Shown here one piece after another: positions 55,047 to 64,000 of a DNA stretch of 64,000 nt (the stretch's first letter is position 1; each line of letters starts with the position of its first letter). Source of the stretch: Cellvibrio sp. OA-2007 (lineage in GTDB: Bacteria > Pseudomonadota > Gammaproteobacteria > Pseudomonadales > Cellvibrionaceae). The stretch covers positions 310,001 to 374,000 of the forward strand of contig NZ_BBUL01000020.1 in NCBI RefSeq assembly GCF_000953825.1, in the 5' to 3' direction. The notes under the pieces are model-generated. The model saw only the letters and a list, made by a program, of their open reading frames with translations, was not told where the DNA came from and did no database searches. The position numbers and the translations under genes were made by a program.

Positions 55047-55793
55047 ATGTCTGAATTACCTGAGTTAACGCCGGATCTTGAGTCGGGCGAAGCAGGGTTT
55101 CTTATCAAACCCGAATTTAAACCCAAGTCGATCCGCAGTTTTGTGATTCGCGCCGGGCGTATTACCGTTGGCCAAAAGAATGCGTTTGATACCTGGTGGC
55201 CGGTGTTTGGCTTAAGCCTTTTTAACGGGATGATCGACCCGGAGCAGGTTTTTGGCCGCAAGGCGCCGCTGGTATTGGAAATTGGTTTTGGCATGGGCGA
55301 TTCGCTGCTGGAGATGGCGCGCAATGAGCCGGATAAAAACTTTATTGGTATTGAAGTGCATCCACCCGGTGTGGGGCGTTTGATTAATGTAGCGGGGCTG
55401 GAGAAGCTAACCAATTTGCGCGTGTATATGGCCGATGCCATGGATGTGCTGGAAGATTGTATTCCCGATGGTGCTATCGACCGGTTGCAGTTGTATTTCC
55501 CCGACCCTTGGCACAAGAAAAAACATCACAAGCGCCGCATACTCCAGTCAGCCTTTGTTCAGAAACTTCGCCCTAAGATAGCCGCCGGCGGAATGTTCCA
55601 CATGGCGACTGACTGGCAGGCTTACGCTGAACACATGTTAGAAGTGATGAGTACTGCGCCAGGGTTTACTACAGAGTTTACCGAAACTGGCTATGCCCCG
55701 CGGCCAGATTATCGCCCGATTACCAAGTTTGAAAAACGCGGCGAACGCCTTGGTCATGGCGTGTGGGATTTACTGTACAAAAAAACACCGTAA
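55047..55793 (+). CDS. trmB: tRNA (guanine46-N7)-methyltransferase
   Basis: A 248-residue TrmB/YggH-type methyltransferase. LVLEIGFGMGDSLLEMA is motif I, the FIGIEVHPPGVGR acidic-end block follows, and LYFPDPWHKKKHHKRR holds the catalytic Asp and substrate loop. Length is standard. It is the last gene before the ompA-like gene and may be co-transcribed with DUF423. Confidence 0.97.
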   Translation: MSELPELTPDLESGEAGFLIKPEFKPKSIRSFVIRAGRITVGQKNAFDTWWPVFGLSLFNGMIDPEQVFGRKAPLVLEIGFGMGDSLLEMARNEPDKNFIGIEVHPPGVGRLINVAGLEKLTNLRVYMADAMDVLEDCIPDGAIDRLQLYFPDPWHKKKHHKRRILQSAFVQKLRPKIAAGGMFHMATDWQAYAEHMLEVMSTAPGFTTEFTETGYAPRPDYRPITKFEKRGERLGHGVWDLLYKKTP

Positions 55794-55972
55794 ATTGGCA
55801 TAAATTGCTTTAATTTGTTAATGTAACCAGCTGAAAATAATCATGAAATGGAGTTCAGTGGGCAATCAATTTTGAGATCGTTAATGATCGATATGTTTTA
55901 CTATTTTTAGAATGTAATCAATCGAGGGAATCAGATTGTCTTTGGAACCTCGCTATCTTCTACGGAGAACAA

Positions 55973-57019
55973 ATGGCTATGAAACACACACACTTACTCG
56001 CTTTATCAGCTGCTATTGCGGCTGTCATTTCAACCGGCGCCAGCGCTGATAATCACAAAGTAGAAATTCACGCTGATGTTGGCCGTACTTTTTTTGACGA
56101 GCCTTTAGAAGATGCCAACAACTGGGGTATGGGCGTAGGTTTTGCCCTGACTGAAAATTGGATGTTGGATTTGGTTGCCAGCCGTTGGGACAGTGAAACC
56201 CAATCGGGCGCAGTTGATGTAGATGGCACCCAATACCGTATGGATATGCTGTATCACATCAATACTGAGAGCGCATGGCGCCCCTATGTTGCCTTTGGTG
56301 TAGGCGATCAAAAGCGTGAATTCAATGCCAAGTCACCTTCTTCAGAGCGCGACACGCTGCTCAACTTGGGTGCTGGTATCAAGCGCAGCCTTGGCGATAA
56401 CTGGCAGTTCCGCACTGATGTGCGCGCATTCAATAGCCTCGACAATGAATATACTGATCTTGCGGTAACCGCAGGTATTGGTTACGCATTTGGCAAAACC
56501 TCAAGCCCTGCTCCTGCGCCAGCCCCAGTTGCTGCGCCAGTAGAGTTGGATAGCGATGGTGATGGTGTACTTGACTCTAAAGACCAGTGCCCAGACACCC
56601 CTAAAGTGAACAAGGTAGATGACGTTGGCTGTACGTTGAAGTTGACTGAAACTGTAGCGATCAAGTTAAACATCACTTTCGATTCAGCCAAGTCAATTAT
56701 CAAGCCTGAGTTTGAAAGTGAAGTAGCCAACTTGGCCACTTTCATGAATCAATACGCTGATACTGTGGTGACTGTTGAAGGCCATACTGACAGCCAAGGT
56801 TCTGAAGTTTATAACCAAAAACTGTCGCAAAGCCGTGCTGATGCAGTGAAAGCTGCTTTGATTACCAAATACGGTATTGGTGCTGATCGTGTGAAGGCAA
56901 TTGGTTACGGTGAAGCTAAGCCGATTGCGGACAATATGTACGCGCCAGGCCGTGAGCAAAACCGTCGTGTAGTAGGTCAGGTTTCTACCAAAGTGACTAC
57001 TATCGAAAAACGCAATTAA
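55973..57019 (+). CDS. OmpA-like outer membrane protein with TSP3-type linker
   Basis: A 348-residue protein with a signal peptide (cleaved after ASA), an eight-strand barrel-type N-terminal domain, a Pro/Ala linker and one calcium-binding TSP3-like repeat (DSDGDGVLDSKDQCPD). The C-terminal OmpA domain has VEGHTDSQGSEVYNQKLSQ and NRRVVGQV, for peptidoglycan binding. The whole resembles OprF/OmpA-family porins. It has a 179-base leader, in which no clear promoter was pinned. Confidence 0.92.
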   Translation: MAMKHTHLLALSAAIAAVISTGASADNHKVEIHADVGRTFFDEPLEDANNWGMGVGFALTENWMLDLVASRWDSETQSGAVDVDGTQYRMDMLYHINTESAWRPYVAFGVGDQKREFNAKSPSSERDTLLNLGAGIKRSLGDNWQFRTDVRAFNSLDNEYTDLAVTAGIGYAFGKTSSPAPAPAPVAAPVELDSDGDGVLDSKDQCPDTPKVNKVDDVGCTLKLTETVAIKLNITFDSAKSIIKPEFESEVANLATFMNQYADTVVTVEGHTDSQGSEVYNQKLSQSRADAVKAALITKYGIGADRVKAIGYGEAKPIADNMYAPGREQNRRVVGQVSTKVTTIEKRN

Positions 57020-57040
57020 TCTTCGGATAGTTGCTGAATA

Positions 57041-57065
57041 ACCCGGCCATCGCGCCGGGTTTTTT
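57041..57065 (+). terminator. Terminator of the OmpA-like gene
   Basis: CCCGGC, a six-base loop, GCCGGG and six Ts follow 22 bases after the stop codon. It faces the convergent SDR-like gene. Confidence 0.85.
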
Positions 57066-57085
57066 ATGGCTGCCGAATAGGGCAG

Positions 57086-57946
57086 TTATTGCTTGCTGAG
57101 CAGTGTTGCATAGCCGCTGCGAAAATCCGGATGGCAAAAGCGATACCCTGATGCCAGTAGTCGCTGGTTGCTAATCCGTTTATTGCCGCGCTCATTAACT
57201 GCATCCGCTGCTAGAAAATCCTCAGCTCCCAGCTGCTCAGCTATCCAACTCACCACCTCTATCATAGGGGTGGGCGATGAGTCGCTGGCGAGATAAAGCG
57301 AATCCAGCGTTTGCTGTTTGCTCTGCTCAATGAAATGAGCCAGCACACCCGCGCAGTCATCCGCATGAATACGATTGGTGAAATGCGGGCTGGCCGAGGC
57401 GCGTTGTTGTGCGACTTGGTCGATCAAGCGGCGTCTACCAGGGCCGTAAATTCCGCTAAAACGCAGGATGATATGGGCATAGCCGCTTTGCACGATCAGC
57501 TGTTCCGCTTCCAAGAGACGTTTGCCGCTAAAACCTTCCGGTGTGGTGGGCGATGTTTCATCTACCCAGCTGCCATCTTGCTGCCCATAGACGGCGGTGC
57601 TGGAGACAAACAGGATCAGGCGTGGCTTCTGTTGCTGTAAATCCAAGGCCTGCAGAAGCACTTGGCAGCTGTCCACATAGGCCTGTTTATAGCCTGCATC
57701 GCTTCGCTCCCCGGGTGTCATGCTGATAACGATGATGTTAAATTCTTCTGCTAACAGCGAGCGCATTTGCTCGAGATTGGTGGCATCACCTGAGCGATAG
57801 TGTAAGTAGGGTAAGTGATCACATACCGAGCGGCGCAGCCCGGTGACTTGATAGCCAAATGGGTGCAATTGCAGTGCGAGGCGCTGGCCAATATCGCCAC
57901 AGCCGATAATCAGGCATTTTTCTGGTGAAGATAGGTTAATTGTCAT
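57086..57946 (-). CDS. NAD(P)-dependent epimerase/SDR-like protein (YeeZ-like)
   Basis: A 286-residue Rossmann-fold protein with CLIIGCGDIGQRLALQL at the N-terminus, so the dinucleotide motif is GCGDIG. VSSTAVYGQQDGSW and FSGIYGPGRRR are epimerase-type blocks, with Tyr in the first suiting SYK. It resembles YeeZ-type nucleoside-diphosphate-sugar epimerases of unknown substrate. It is convergent with ompA-like and divergent from oxyR, with 66 bases in the oxyR gap. Confidence 0.87.
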   Translation of the reverse strand: MTINLSSPEKCLIIGCGDIGQRLALQLHPFGYQVTGLRRSVCDHLPYLHYRSGDATNLEQMRSLLAEEFNIIVISMTPGERSDAGYKQAYVDSCQVLLQALDLQQQKPRLILFVSSTAVYGQQDGSWVDETSPTTPEGFSGKRLLEAEQLIVQSGYAHIILRFSGIYGPGRRRLIDQVAQQRASASPHFTNRIHADDCAGVLAHFIEQSKQQTLDSLYLASDSSPTPMIEVVSWIAEQLGAEDFLAADAVNERGNKRISNQRLLASGYRFCHPDFRSGYATLLSKQ

Positions 57947-58012
57947 TTGATAAATGCCTTATATCTGATAGTTTTAGGCTATTCATAAAAGCCAAGCTAA
58001 TGGAGCTGCATT

Positions 58013-58927
58013 ATGACCCTTACCGAGTTGCGCTATATAGTCACACTTGCTCAAGAACAACATTTTGGCCGCGCGGCGGATCGCTGTTATGTGAGCCAGC
58101 CCACCCTGAGTATCGCGGTCAAAAAACTGGAAGACGAGCTGGGGGTAGCCTTGTTTGAGCGCACCAAGTCTCGCGTGCAGCCAACCCCCTTGGGTGAGCA
58201 GATTGTGGCGCAGGCGCATTTGGTGCTGGAGCAAACGGCGGCGATTAAAGATCTGGCCGACGCAGGTAAAGACCAGCTCAGTAGTCCCTTATCGGTGGGG
58301 GCGATTTTTACTATAGGGCCTTATCTGCTGCCGAAGTTTATCCCTCATTTACAGCAGTTGGCGAGCAAAATGCCGCTCTACGTGGAAGAGGGCTACACTC
58401 ACAATCTGCGCAAAAAACTGCGCAATGGCGAGTTGGATGTGATTATCGTCGCGTTGCCCTTTGTGGAGCCGGATGTGGTGACCCAAGCGCTGTATGAAGA
58501 ACCCTTTGTGGTGCTTATGCCGAAAGATCACCCCCTCGCCGCCAAAGAGCAGGTAGATCAAGCGGATCTCAGTCATGAGCAGCTGCTGTTGCTGGGTGAG
58601 GGGCACTGCTTCCGCGATCAGGTGTTAACCACTTGCCCCAGTGTGCAGCATGCCAGCGAAGCCAGTGCCAACAGCAGCAATGTGCGCACCGCCGCTGAAG
58701 GCAGTTCGCTGGAAACCCTGCGCCATATGGTTGCCTCTGGTTTGGGCTTGACCATTTTGCCCGCCTCGGCTGCCGAGAGTTCGCTCTACAGTTCAGATGT
58801 ATTGGTCACTCGCCCCTTTACCGAACCATCGCCCAGCCGTACCGTCGCGCTCGCATGGCGCGCCAGCTTCCCGCGCCATAAGGCGATAGATGCATTGCGC
58901 ACGGCGATTAAAGCCTGTCGACACTAA
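58013..58927 (+). CDS. oxyR: Peroxide-sensing LysR regulator OxyR
   Basis: A 304-residue LysR regulator. The N-terminal HTH includes HFGRAADRCYVSQPTLSIAV. The redox pair is seen in GEGHCFRDQVLTTC, in which the two Cys are nine residues apart, as in OxyR C199/C208. It precedes recG by 12 bases, the same order as in Pseudomonas. It should activate peroxide-defence genes elsewhere. Confidence 0.95.
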   Translation: MTLTELRYIVTLAQEQHFGRAADRCYVSQPTLSIAVKKLEDELGVALFERTKSRVQPTPLGEQIVAQAHLVLEQTAAIKDLADAGKDQLSSPLSVGAIFTIGPYLLPKFIPHLQQLASKMPLYVEEGYTHNLRKKLRNGELDVIIVALPFVEPDVVTQALYEEPFVVLMPKDHPLAAKEQVDQADLSHEQLLLLGEGHCFRDQVLTTCPSVQHASEASANSSNVRTAAEGSSLETLRHMVASGLGLTILPASAAESSLYSSDVLVTRPFTEPSPSRTVALAWRASFPRHKAIDALRTAIKACRH

Positions 58928-58939
58928 TTACGACGGGTA

Positions 58940-61063
58940 ATGTCTACCTTGGCAGTTGCTGGTGAGAAAACCCTCAATCAAATCCCCGCTAGCGCCTTAA
59001 AGGGTGTTGGTGCGGCTTTGGCTGCTAAATTGGCGAAAATCGGCCTATTTAGCCTGCAAGATGTGCTGTTACATCTTCCTCTGCGCTATATGGATCGCAC
59101 CCGTATTACCGCGATTGGCGCGCTGCAACCCAATATGAATGCGGTGATTGAGGCGGAAGTGCGCGCCTGCGATGTGGTGTTTGGCAAGCGCCGCAGCTTG
59201 GTGTGCAAGGTGCAGGATGGCACAGGTACGATTACGCTGCGGTTCTATCACTTTAACAATGCGCAAAAGCAGCGTTTGGTGAGTGGCACACGGCTGCGGA
59301 TTTTTGGCGAAACCCGCCGTGGTGCCTCGGGTTTGGAAATGTATCACCCCGAATACGATGAGTTGAGTACCGCCGCGCCGCTGCCACTGGAGCAATCGCT
59401 CACGCCGATTTACCCCGCCACCGAAGGGCTAACCCAGCCGCGTATGCGTTCGCTTGCACTGCAGGCGCTGACCTGGCTCGATAAACACGCGCTGCAAGAG
59501 CTGCTGCCGGAGCGTGTGCGCCGCCAACTCAAACAATCCTCCCTCGCCGATGCCCTGCGCTACCTGCACCAACCGCCGACTAACGCCAATATCCAGCAAT
59601 TAATGGATGGGGAGCATCCCTACCAGCAGCGTTTGGCGTTTGAAGAGTTACTCGCCCATCACCTGAGCTTGCTGTTACTGCGCCGCGAAACCCAAGCAGA
59701 TGGCGCTACTCGCCTGAATTTGGATGAGGGTTTGCAAGCGCGCTTTTTGGCGCAACTGGGGTTTAACCTGACCCGCGCCCAGCGCCGTGTTGTGGATGAA
59801 ATTGCCGCCGATCTGGCCAAGCCGATTCCCATGTTGCGGCTGGTGCAGGGCGATGTGGGTTCCGGCAAAACCGTGGTGGCGGCGCTGGCGGCATTGGCGG
59901 CAGTTGCCAGCGGCAAACAGGCGGCGATTATGGCGCCGACCGAAATCCTTGCCGAGCAGCACCGCCTTAACTTTGGCAAATGGCTGGAGCCGCTGGGCAT
60001 TAGCCTCGGTTGGCTCACCGGCAAGTTAAAAGTGGCCGAGCGGCGCACCCAGTTGGCGGCTATCGCCAGCGGCGCGGCGCAAGTGGTGGTGGGCACCCAT
60101 GCACTGTTTCAAGAGTCGGTGGAGTTTGCCAATTTGGGGTTGATAGTGATCGATGAACAGCACCGTTTTGGTGTGCATCAGCGGCTAACCCTATCGGAAA
60201 AAGGCACAAGTGGGGATGAAAATCGGCGATTTGGCCTGCTTCGCCCCCACCAATTGATTATGACCGCCACGCCTATCCCACGCACCTTGGCGATGAGTGC
60301 TTATGCGGATTTGGACTGCTCGGTGATCGATGAATTGCCACCGGGGCGAACGCCGATTACGACGGTAGTGATCAGTGATAACCGCCGCGAAGAGGTGATT
60401 GAGCGGGTGCGTTTGGCCTGTGAGCAGGGGAGGCAAGCTTACTGGGTGTGTACGCTCATCGAAGAGTCGGAAACTCTGGAGGCGCAGGCGGCGGAGGCAA
60501 CTGCAGCGAATCTCACCGAATCCCTGCCGCATCTGCGCATCGGGCTGATTCACGGCCGTTTGAAACCGGCGGAAAAAGAAGCGGTGATGGCATCCTTCAA
60601 AGCCAACGAGCTGGATTTACTGGTCGCCACCACAGTGATTGAAGTGGGGGTGGATGTACCCAATGCCAGTTTGATGATTATCGAAAACCCCGAGCGCCTT
60701 GGCCTTGCGCAATTGCACCAGCTGCGCGGGCGGGTCGGGCGGGGGTCGGCGGCGAGTCACTGTGTGTTGCTGTATGGTTCGCCGCTATCGAATAACAGCC
60801 GTGAGCGGCTACGAGTAATGCGTGAAAGTAGCGACGGCTTTTATATCGCCGAGCAGGATTTACTGCTGCGCGGCCCCGGCGAGGTGCTGGGCACCCGTCA
60901 AACCGGTGAAATGCAATTCAAAATCGCCGATTTGCAGCGCGACAGCCATTTATTGCCCGATGTAAAAGATGCCGCGCTGTTGTTGATGAGTGATTACCCT
61001 CAACTTTGCAACCAGCTGGTACTGCGCTGGTTGGGTGATAGTCAGCGATATTTGCAGGTGTAG
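58940..61063 (+). CDS. recG: ATP-dependent DNA helicase RecG
   Basis: A 707-residue branch-migrating helicase. The N-terminal wedge (OB-fold-like) precedes Walker A GDVGSGKTVVA and the DEQH box (IVIDEQHRFGV). Helicase C-terminal motifs include TTVIEVGVDVPNAS and QLRGRVGRG. The length is slightly above the E. coli form. It likely shares an mRNA with oxyR. Confidence 0.97.
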   Translation: MSTLAVAGEKTLNQIPASALKGVGAALAAKLAKIGLFSLQDVLLHLPLRYMDRTRITAIGALQPNMNAVIEAEVRACDVVFGKRRSLVCKVQDGTGTITLRFYHFNNAQKQRLVSGTRLRIFGETRRGASGLEMYHPEYDELSTAAPLPLEQSLTPIYPATEGLTQPRMRSLALQALTWLDKHALQELLPERVRRQLKQSSLADALRYLHQPPTNANIQQLMDGEHPYQQRLAFEELLAHHLSLLLLRRETQADGATRLNLDEGLQARFLAQLGFNLTRAQRRVVDEIAADLAKPIPMLRLVQGDVGSGKTVVAALAALAAVASGKQAAIMAPTEILAEQHRLNFGKWLEPLGISLGWLTGKLKVAERRTQLAAIASGAAQVVVGTHALFQESVEFANLGLIVIDEQHRFGVHQRLTLSEKGTSGDENRRFGLLRPHQLIMTATPIPRTLAMSAYADLDCSVIDELPPGRTPITTVVISDNRREEVIERVRLACEQGRQAYWVCTLIEESETLEAQAAEATAANLTESLPHLRIGLIHGRLKPAEKEAVMASFKANELDLLVATTVIEVGVDVPNASLMIIENPERLGLAQLHQLRGRVGRGSAASHCVLLYGSPLSNNSRERLRVMRESSDGFYIAEQDLLLRGPGEVLGTRQTGEMQFKIADLQRDSHLLPDVKDAALLLMSDYPQLCNQLVLRWLGDSQRYLQV

Positions 61064-61342
61064 TGGTTGGATTGATACGGCTGTGGCGGTTGTTTTTGCA
61101 TTGAGATGAGAACTGCTCCAATTTTTAGCCGGGTTATTTTTATCTTCTTTCATATTGATCTGTGCACCCTTAAATTTGAACTATGCTTGGATAGATCCTG
61201 TGCTGGGAAACCATGACTGCAGTCGTGATCTGATTCGGCCAAATATGATTTTTTTGCTGGATTACACACATCGAACTAAGATGTTTAGAGTCATTTAACC
61301 CTATGCATATCAACCACTTGCAGATATTAAGAGGAGTAGGCC

Positions 61343-62746
61343 GTGTCAGTCCCTACCAGTGTTCAATCATTGCTCAACAAGCAAAATGTGCATTATCAGG
61401 TGTCTGAGGTGCCAGTGACTGAGGATGAAAGAGCGCTTTGGCATGACCAGCATTTACGTACTATGAGCGCAGCCAAATCAGTTATTTTGCAGGACAGTAC
61501 AGGGCGAGTGCAGGTGATTTTTGCCGCGGACCGATTGCTTGATCTCAAAGCAGTCAACCGACAATTGAACCGCGAGCTACACGCCGCCAAGCCAGAAGAT
61601 ATTCAAAAATTCTGTGTCTCCCACAATCTGCAATCCATTCCTGCATTACCTAAACTGGCGGGCTTGCTGACGCTGATTGACCGCAGTTTGGTTGAGCGCA
61701 ATGAGTTGCTGGCAGATTCGGGCGATGAAAAACAACTGCTGCGCTTCAGTCGCGCTGAGTTTCAGCAAATTATTGATGACGCGACTATTTGCGATATAGC
61801 CGTACCACTCGAACCACTGGAGGTGGACGATACCAGTACCAGTGATAACGACCAGATTCTCGGCGCAGTGCGCAATTTCACCCAGCTGCGAATAAAGCAG
61901 CGCTTGGAAGAAACCCTTGAATTACCGCCTTTGTCGGACACTGCTCAGCGCATTATCAAGCTGCGGGTAAATCCGAATGCCGATATCAGTGATCTCGCTC
62001 AAATTGTTGAAACCGACCCCAGCCTTGCCGCGCAAGTCGTGAGTTGGGCGGCATCACCCTACTATTCTGCGCCGGGCAAAATCAAATCCATTCACGATGC
62101 CATAGTGCGGGTGCTGGGCTTTGATATGGTGCTCAATTTGGCGCTGGGTTTGTCGCTCGGCAAAGCCATGACCATCCCCAAAGAAGGCCCTCATGGTTCG
62201 CTACCTTACTGGCAGCAAGCGGTGTATATGGCGGCGACTATTGAAGGTTTGGTGACGGCAATTCCCCGCGATCATCGCCCCAGTTTCGGCATGGCCTATC
62301 TGTGTGGCTTGCTGCATAACTTTGGCTATCTGATTTTGGCGGAAGTGTTTCCACCTTATTTCCACAACTACTGCCAATTGGCAGACACCAATCCCCATGT
62401 TGATCATCAGGCGGTGGAACGCCATCTGCTCGGTGTCACTCGCGAGCAATTGGGTGCTGCCTTGATGTCGCTTTGGTCTATGCCGGAAGAAGTGGTGGTG
62501 GGTCTTCGCCACCAAAATAACCCGCATTACCAGGGGGAAAACGCGGTTTATGCCAAGCTTATTTTTGTCGCCCAGCGGTTGCTGCACCAACACGATATTG
62601 GCCGTGGTCCGAAACTGGCGATTCCTCCGCAAGTATTTGAAGATCTGCATCTGGACCCGGAAAAGGCCTATACCACGGTGGCGAATATTATTGAGTCGAG
62701 CGATGATCTCAAACATATCGCCCACGAGTTGTCGCCACATCATTAA
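61343..62746 (+). CDS. YbaK-like and HDOD domain fusion protein
   Basis: A 467-residue protein beginning at a GTG with GAGGAG upstream. The first 150 residues resemble YbaK/ProX aminoacyl-tRNA deacylases, with Lys in MSAAKSVILQD (about residue 45) in place of the catalytic Lys. The rest (about 195-420) is an HDOD domain with LPPLSDTAQRIIKLR and LCGLLHNFGYLILAEVF. The HD pair is replaced (HN), so enzyme activity is doubtful. This fusion recurs in gammaproteobacteria. A terminator follows, and the next gene starts after 128 bases. Confidence 0.85.
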   Translation: MSVPTSVQSLLNKQNVHYQVSEVPVTEDERALWHDQHLRTMSAAKSVILQDSTGRVQVIFAADRLLDLKAVNRQLNRELHAAKPEDIQKFCVSHNLQSIPALPKLAGLLTLIDRSLVERNELLADSGDEKQLLRFSRAEFQQIIDDATICDIAVPLEPLEVDDTSTSDNDQILGAVRNFTQLRIKQRLEETLELPPLSDTAQRIIKLRVNPNADISDLAQIVETDPSLAAQVVSWAASPYYSAPGKIKSIHDAIVRVLGFDMVLNLALGLSLGKAMTIPKEGPHGSLPYWQQAVYMAATIEGLVTAIPRDHRPSFGMAYLCGLLHNFGYLILAEVFPPYFHNYCQLADTNPHVDHQAVERHLLGVTREQLGAALMSLWSMPEEVVVGLRHQNNPHYQGENAVYAKLIFVAQRLLHQHDIGRGPKLAIPPQVFEDLHLDPEKAYTTVANIIESSDDLKHIAHELSPHH

Positions 62747-62778
62747 TGTGGGTTAGTAAAGCTGGATTTCACGGTAAC

Positions 62779-62803
62779 CAAAACCCCTTCCGAGGGGTTT
62801 TTT
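62779..62803 (+). terminator. Terminator of the YbaK-HDOD gene
   Basis: AAAACCCC, a six-base loop and GGGGTTTT with further Ts, 33 bases after the stop. Confidence 0.9.
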
Positions 62804-62874
62804 GTTGTTAGTGTCAGCGATTTTTTTACCGGTATACTGCCGGTTATTCCCCCTTAGCGAGAGAGTGATTGTTT

Positions 62875-63663
62875 ATGTCTTCAGATTTCCCTGCATCAGC
62901 TGCGGCTGCCATTTTGGTTGAGCGTCGTATCAATGGCATTCAGTCCGAGCGTTTGCCCGACACTTGTCGGCCCCAAAATTTAGCGCAAGCGCTGGCGATT
63001 CAAGCTGCGGTTACTGCGCATTGGTGTGAGCAGATGGATGACACAGTTGGCGGATGGAAATGCCTGCAGCCGCCCGAGGATAAGTTGATTGTTGGCCCCA
63101 TATACACCCGCACGATTGATTCTGTCGCACCGGTAAGTCTCTGGCCAAAGGGCGACCGCGCTCGTATTGAGCCGGAACTGGCCTTTATCTTTGGCAGTGA
63201 TTTGCCCCCGCGTGCAGAGCCTTACACCCCGGCTGATGTCGATGCCGCTATCGCCCGTACTCATATGGCGCTGGAGTTGATCAATAGCCGCTATGCCGAT
63301 CCAGCCAGCTGCGAGTTCCCGGAAATGCTGGCCGATGGCTTGGTCAATCAGGGTTTGTTTATCGGCCCGGAAGTGGATGCGGAAAATGCCCGTGGCGCGA
63401 GTAGTTTTACGATTACTATGACCTGTGCCAATGGCGAAGTTATTGAGCGTCAGGGGCAGCACCCCAATACTCATCCACGTGCACCGCTCTATTGGTTGGC
63501 GGAATTCTTGCGCAGCCGGGGCGAGGGTATAGTCGCTGGGCAGGCGGTGATTACCGGTTCCTATGCTGGTGTGATCGAGGTGCCACTCAATACCAATATC
63601 CACATTGACTACGCTGGTTTAGGTAGCATGCAAGTAAGTTTTAACCCTAAATCTGCCGCTTAA
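62875..63663 (+). CDS. Fumarylacetoacetate hydrolase-superfamily protein (2-keto-4-pentenoate hydratase type)
   Basis: A 262-residue FAH/MhpD-like protein. The metal-binding Glu pair is in RIEPELAFIF, and HMALELINSRY and the C-terminal GVIEVPLNTNIHIDYAGLG are conserved in this group. The ATG at 62875 (MSSDFPAS) has GAGAG upstream, and a TTG two codons before is less likely. It probably acts on an aromatic-catabolism intermediate, but the substrate is unknown. Confidence 0.87.
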   Translation: MSSDFPASAAAAILVERRINGIQSERLPDTCRPQNLAQALAIQAAVTAHWCEQMDDTVGGWKCLQPPEDKLIVGPIYTRTIDSVAPVSLWPKGDRARIEPELAFIFGSDLPPRAEPYTPADVDAAIARTHMALELINSRYADPASCEFPEMLADGLVNQGLFIGPEVDAENARGASSFTITMTCANGEVIERQGQHPNTHPRAPLYWLAEFLRSRGEGIVAGQAVITGSYAGVIEVPLNTNIHIDYAGLGSMQVSFNPKSAA

Positions 63664-63676
63664 GGAGTAGCAATCA

Positions 63677-64000
63677 ATGAATCACGACGAATCATCGCCA
63701 TTTTATTCCTGTGAGATCCCGGTTCGCTGGGGCGATATGGACGCCTATGGCCATATCAATAACACGCTTTACTTTCGCTATTTTGAAGAGGCGCGATTCA
63801 AGTGGATGCTCGATAAAGGCCTCCCCCTCAAAAGCGATACTCACCCGGTGGTCGTCACGATTGGCTGTACTTTTTTACGCCCGATTTTTCATCCGGAGAC
63901 CCTGCGTATCGATGTGTTTATCAGCGAGCCAGGGCGCTCCAGTTTTATGGTCAAGTACAAGGTTTACACCTTGTCCCAACCAGAAATGCCCGCGGCAGAG
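63677..64000 (+). CDS. Acyl-CoA thioesterase (YbgC-like), partial at window end
   Basis: The first 108 codons of a hotdog thioesterase, cut by the window end. It begins MNHDESSPFYSCEIPVRW, then GDMDAYGHINNTLYFRYFEE carries the 4HBT active-site Asp. It starts 13 bases after the FAH-family gene with TAAGGAG upstream, so the two are likely co-transcribed. Its true end is outside the window. Confidence 0.88.
   Translation, partial: MNHDESSPFYSCEIPVRWGDMDAYGHINNTLYFRYFEEARFKWMLDKGLPLKSDTHPVVVTIGCTFLRPIFHPETLRIDVFISEPGRSSFMVKYKVYTLSQPEMPAAE

Noticed and set aside
62980-63603. A 207-codon reading frame opposite the FAH-family gene
   Set aside because: It lies inside a clear conserved gene; composition suggests a codon-bias shadow.

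Overview
The window is a gammaproteobacterial chromosome segment. Gene content and order resemble Pseudomonas-like relatives, most likely Cellvibrio or a close relative (Cellvibrionaceae). Pointers are the runs gshB-tonB-yqgE-ruvX, pilT-pilU, yggS-proC-yggT, metX-metW-(DUF4426)-rdgB-hemW, crc/pyrE, slmA-argB-algC-coaBC/radC-rpmB-rpmG, mutM/coaD/rsmD, ftsY-ftsE-ftsX-rpoH and oxyR-recG. The genus is inferred from gene order and protein character; no rRNA is present to confirm it.

Layout. 1-8312: housekeeping genes (glutathione synthesis, TonB, YqgE, RuvX, twitching ATPases PilU/PilT, PLP-binding protein, proline synthesis, YggT). 8606-11344: a dynamin-like GTPase, a 59-residue Trm112-like protein and a small secreted protein. 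11417-29786: a large aryl-polyene pigment cluster. 29818-30561: a secreted helical-repeat protein. 30734-34842: metX, metW, DUF4426, rdgB, hemW. 34936-36077: small accessory exported proteins. 36359-45673: crc, pyrE, slmA, argB, algC, coaBC, radC, rpmB, rpmG. 45909-48047: an HDOD-GAF protein and a PEP-CTERM-like protein. 48380-64000: mutM, coaD, rsmD, ftsYEX, rpoH, DUF423, trmB, an OmpA-like porin, an epimerase-like protein, oxyR, recG, a YbaK-HDOD fusion, an FAH-family protein and a thioesterase cut by the window end.

The main accessory system is the pigment cluster. It is organised as head-to-head transcription units around 18127-18342. The leftward unit encodes a UbiE-like methyltransferase, ACP, membrane protein, AMP ligase, hotdog dehydratase, LpxL-like acyltransferase, ketosynthase, chain-length-factor-like protein and a second dehydratase. 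The rightward side starts with a chorismatase (FkbO/Hyg5/XanB2 family) and a PlsC-type acyltransferase. After one opposite-strand membrane gene it continues with a methyltransferase, ACP, dehydratase, glycosyltransferase, thioesterase, LolA-like carrier, MMPL exporter, lipoprotein, dehydratase, ketoreductase and ketosynthase. The simplest reading is this: chorismate is cut to a hydroxybenzoate starter, loaded on an ACP by the ligase, extended and dehydrated repeatedly to a polyene, then attached to a lipid by the acyltransferases and moved to the outer membrane by the MMPL/LolA/lipoprotein set. This is the xanthomonadin-type logic. No ammonia-lyase and no halogenase gene is visible.

I saw no rRNA, tRNA, CRISPR array, insertion sequence or prophage. 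Many gene ends carry clear hairpin terminators, several of them bidirectional between convergent genes.
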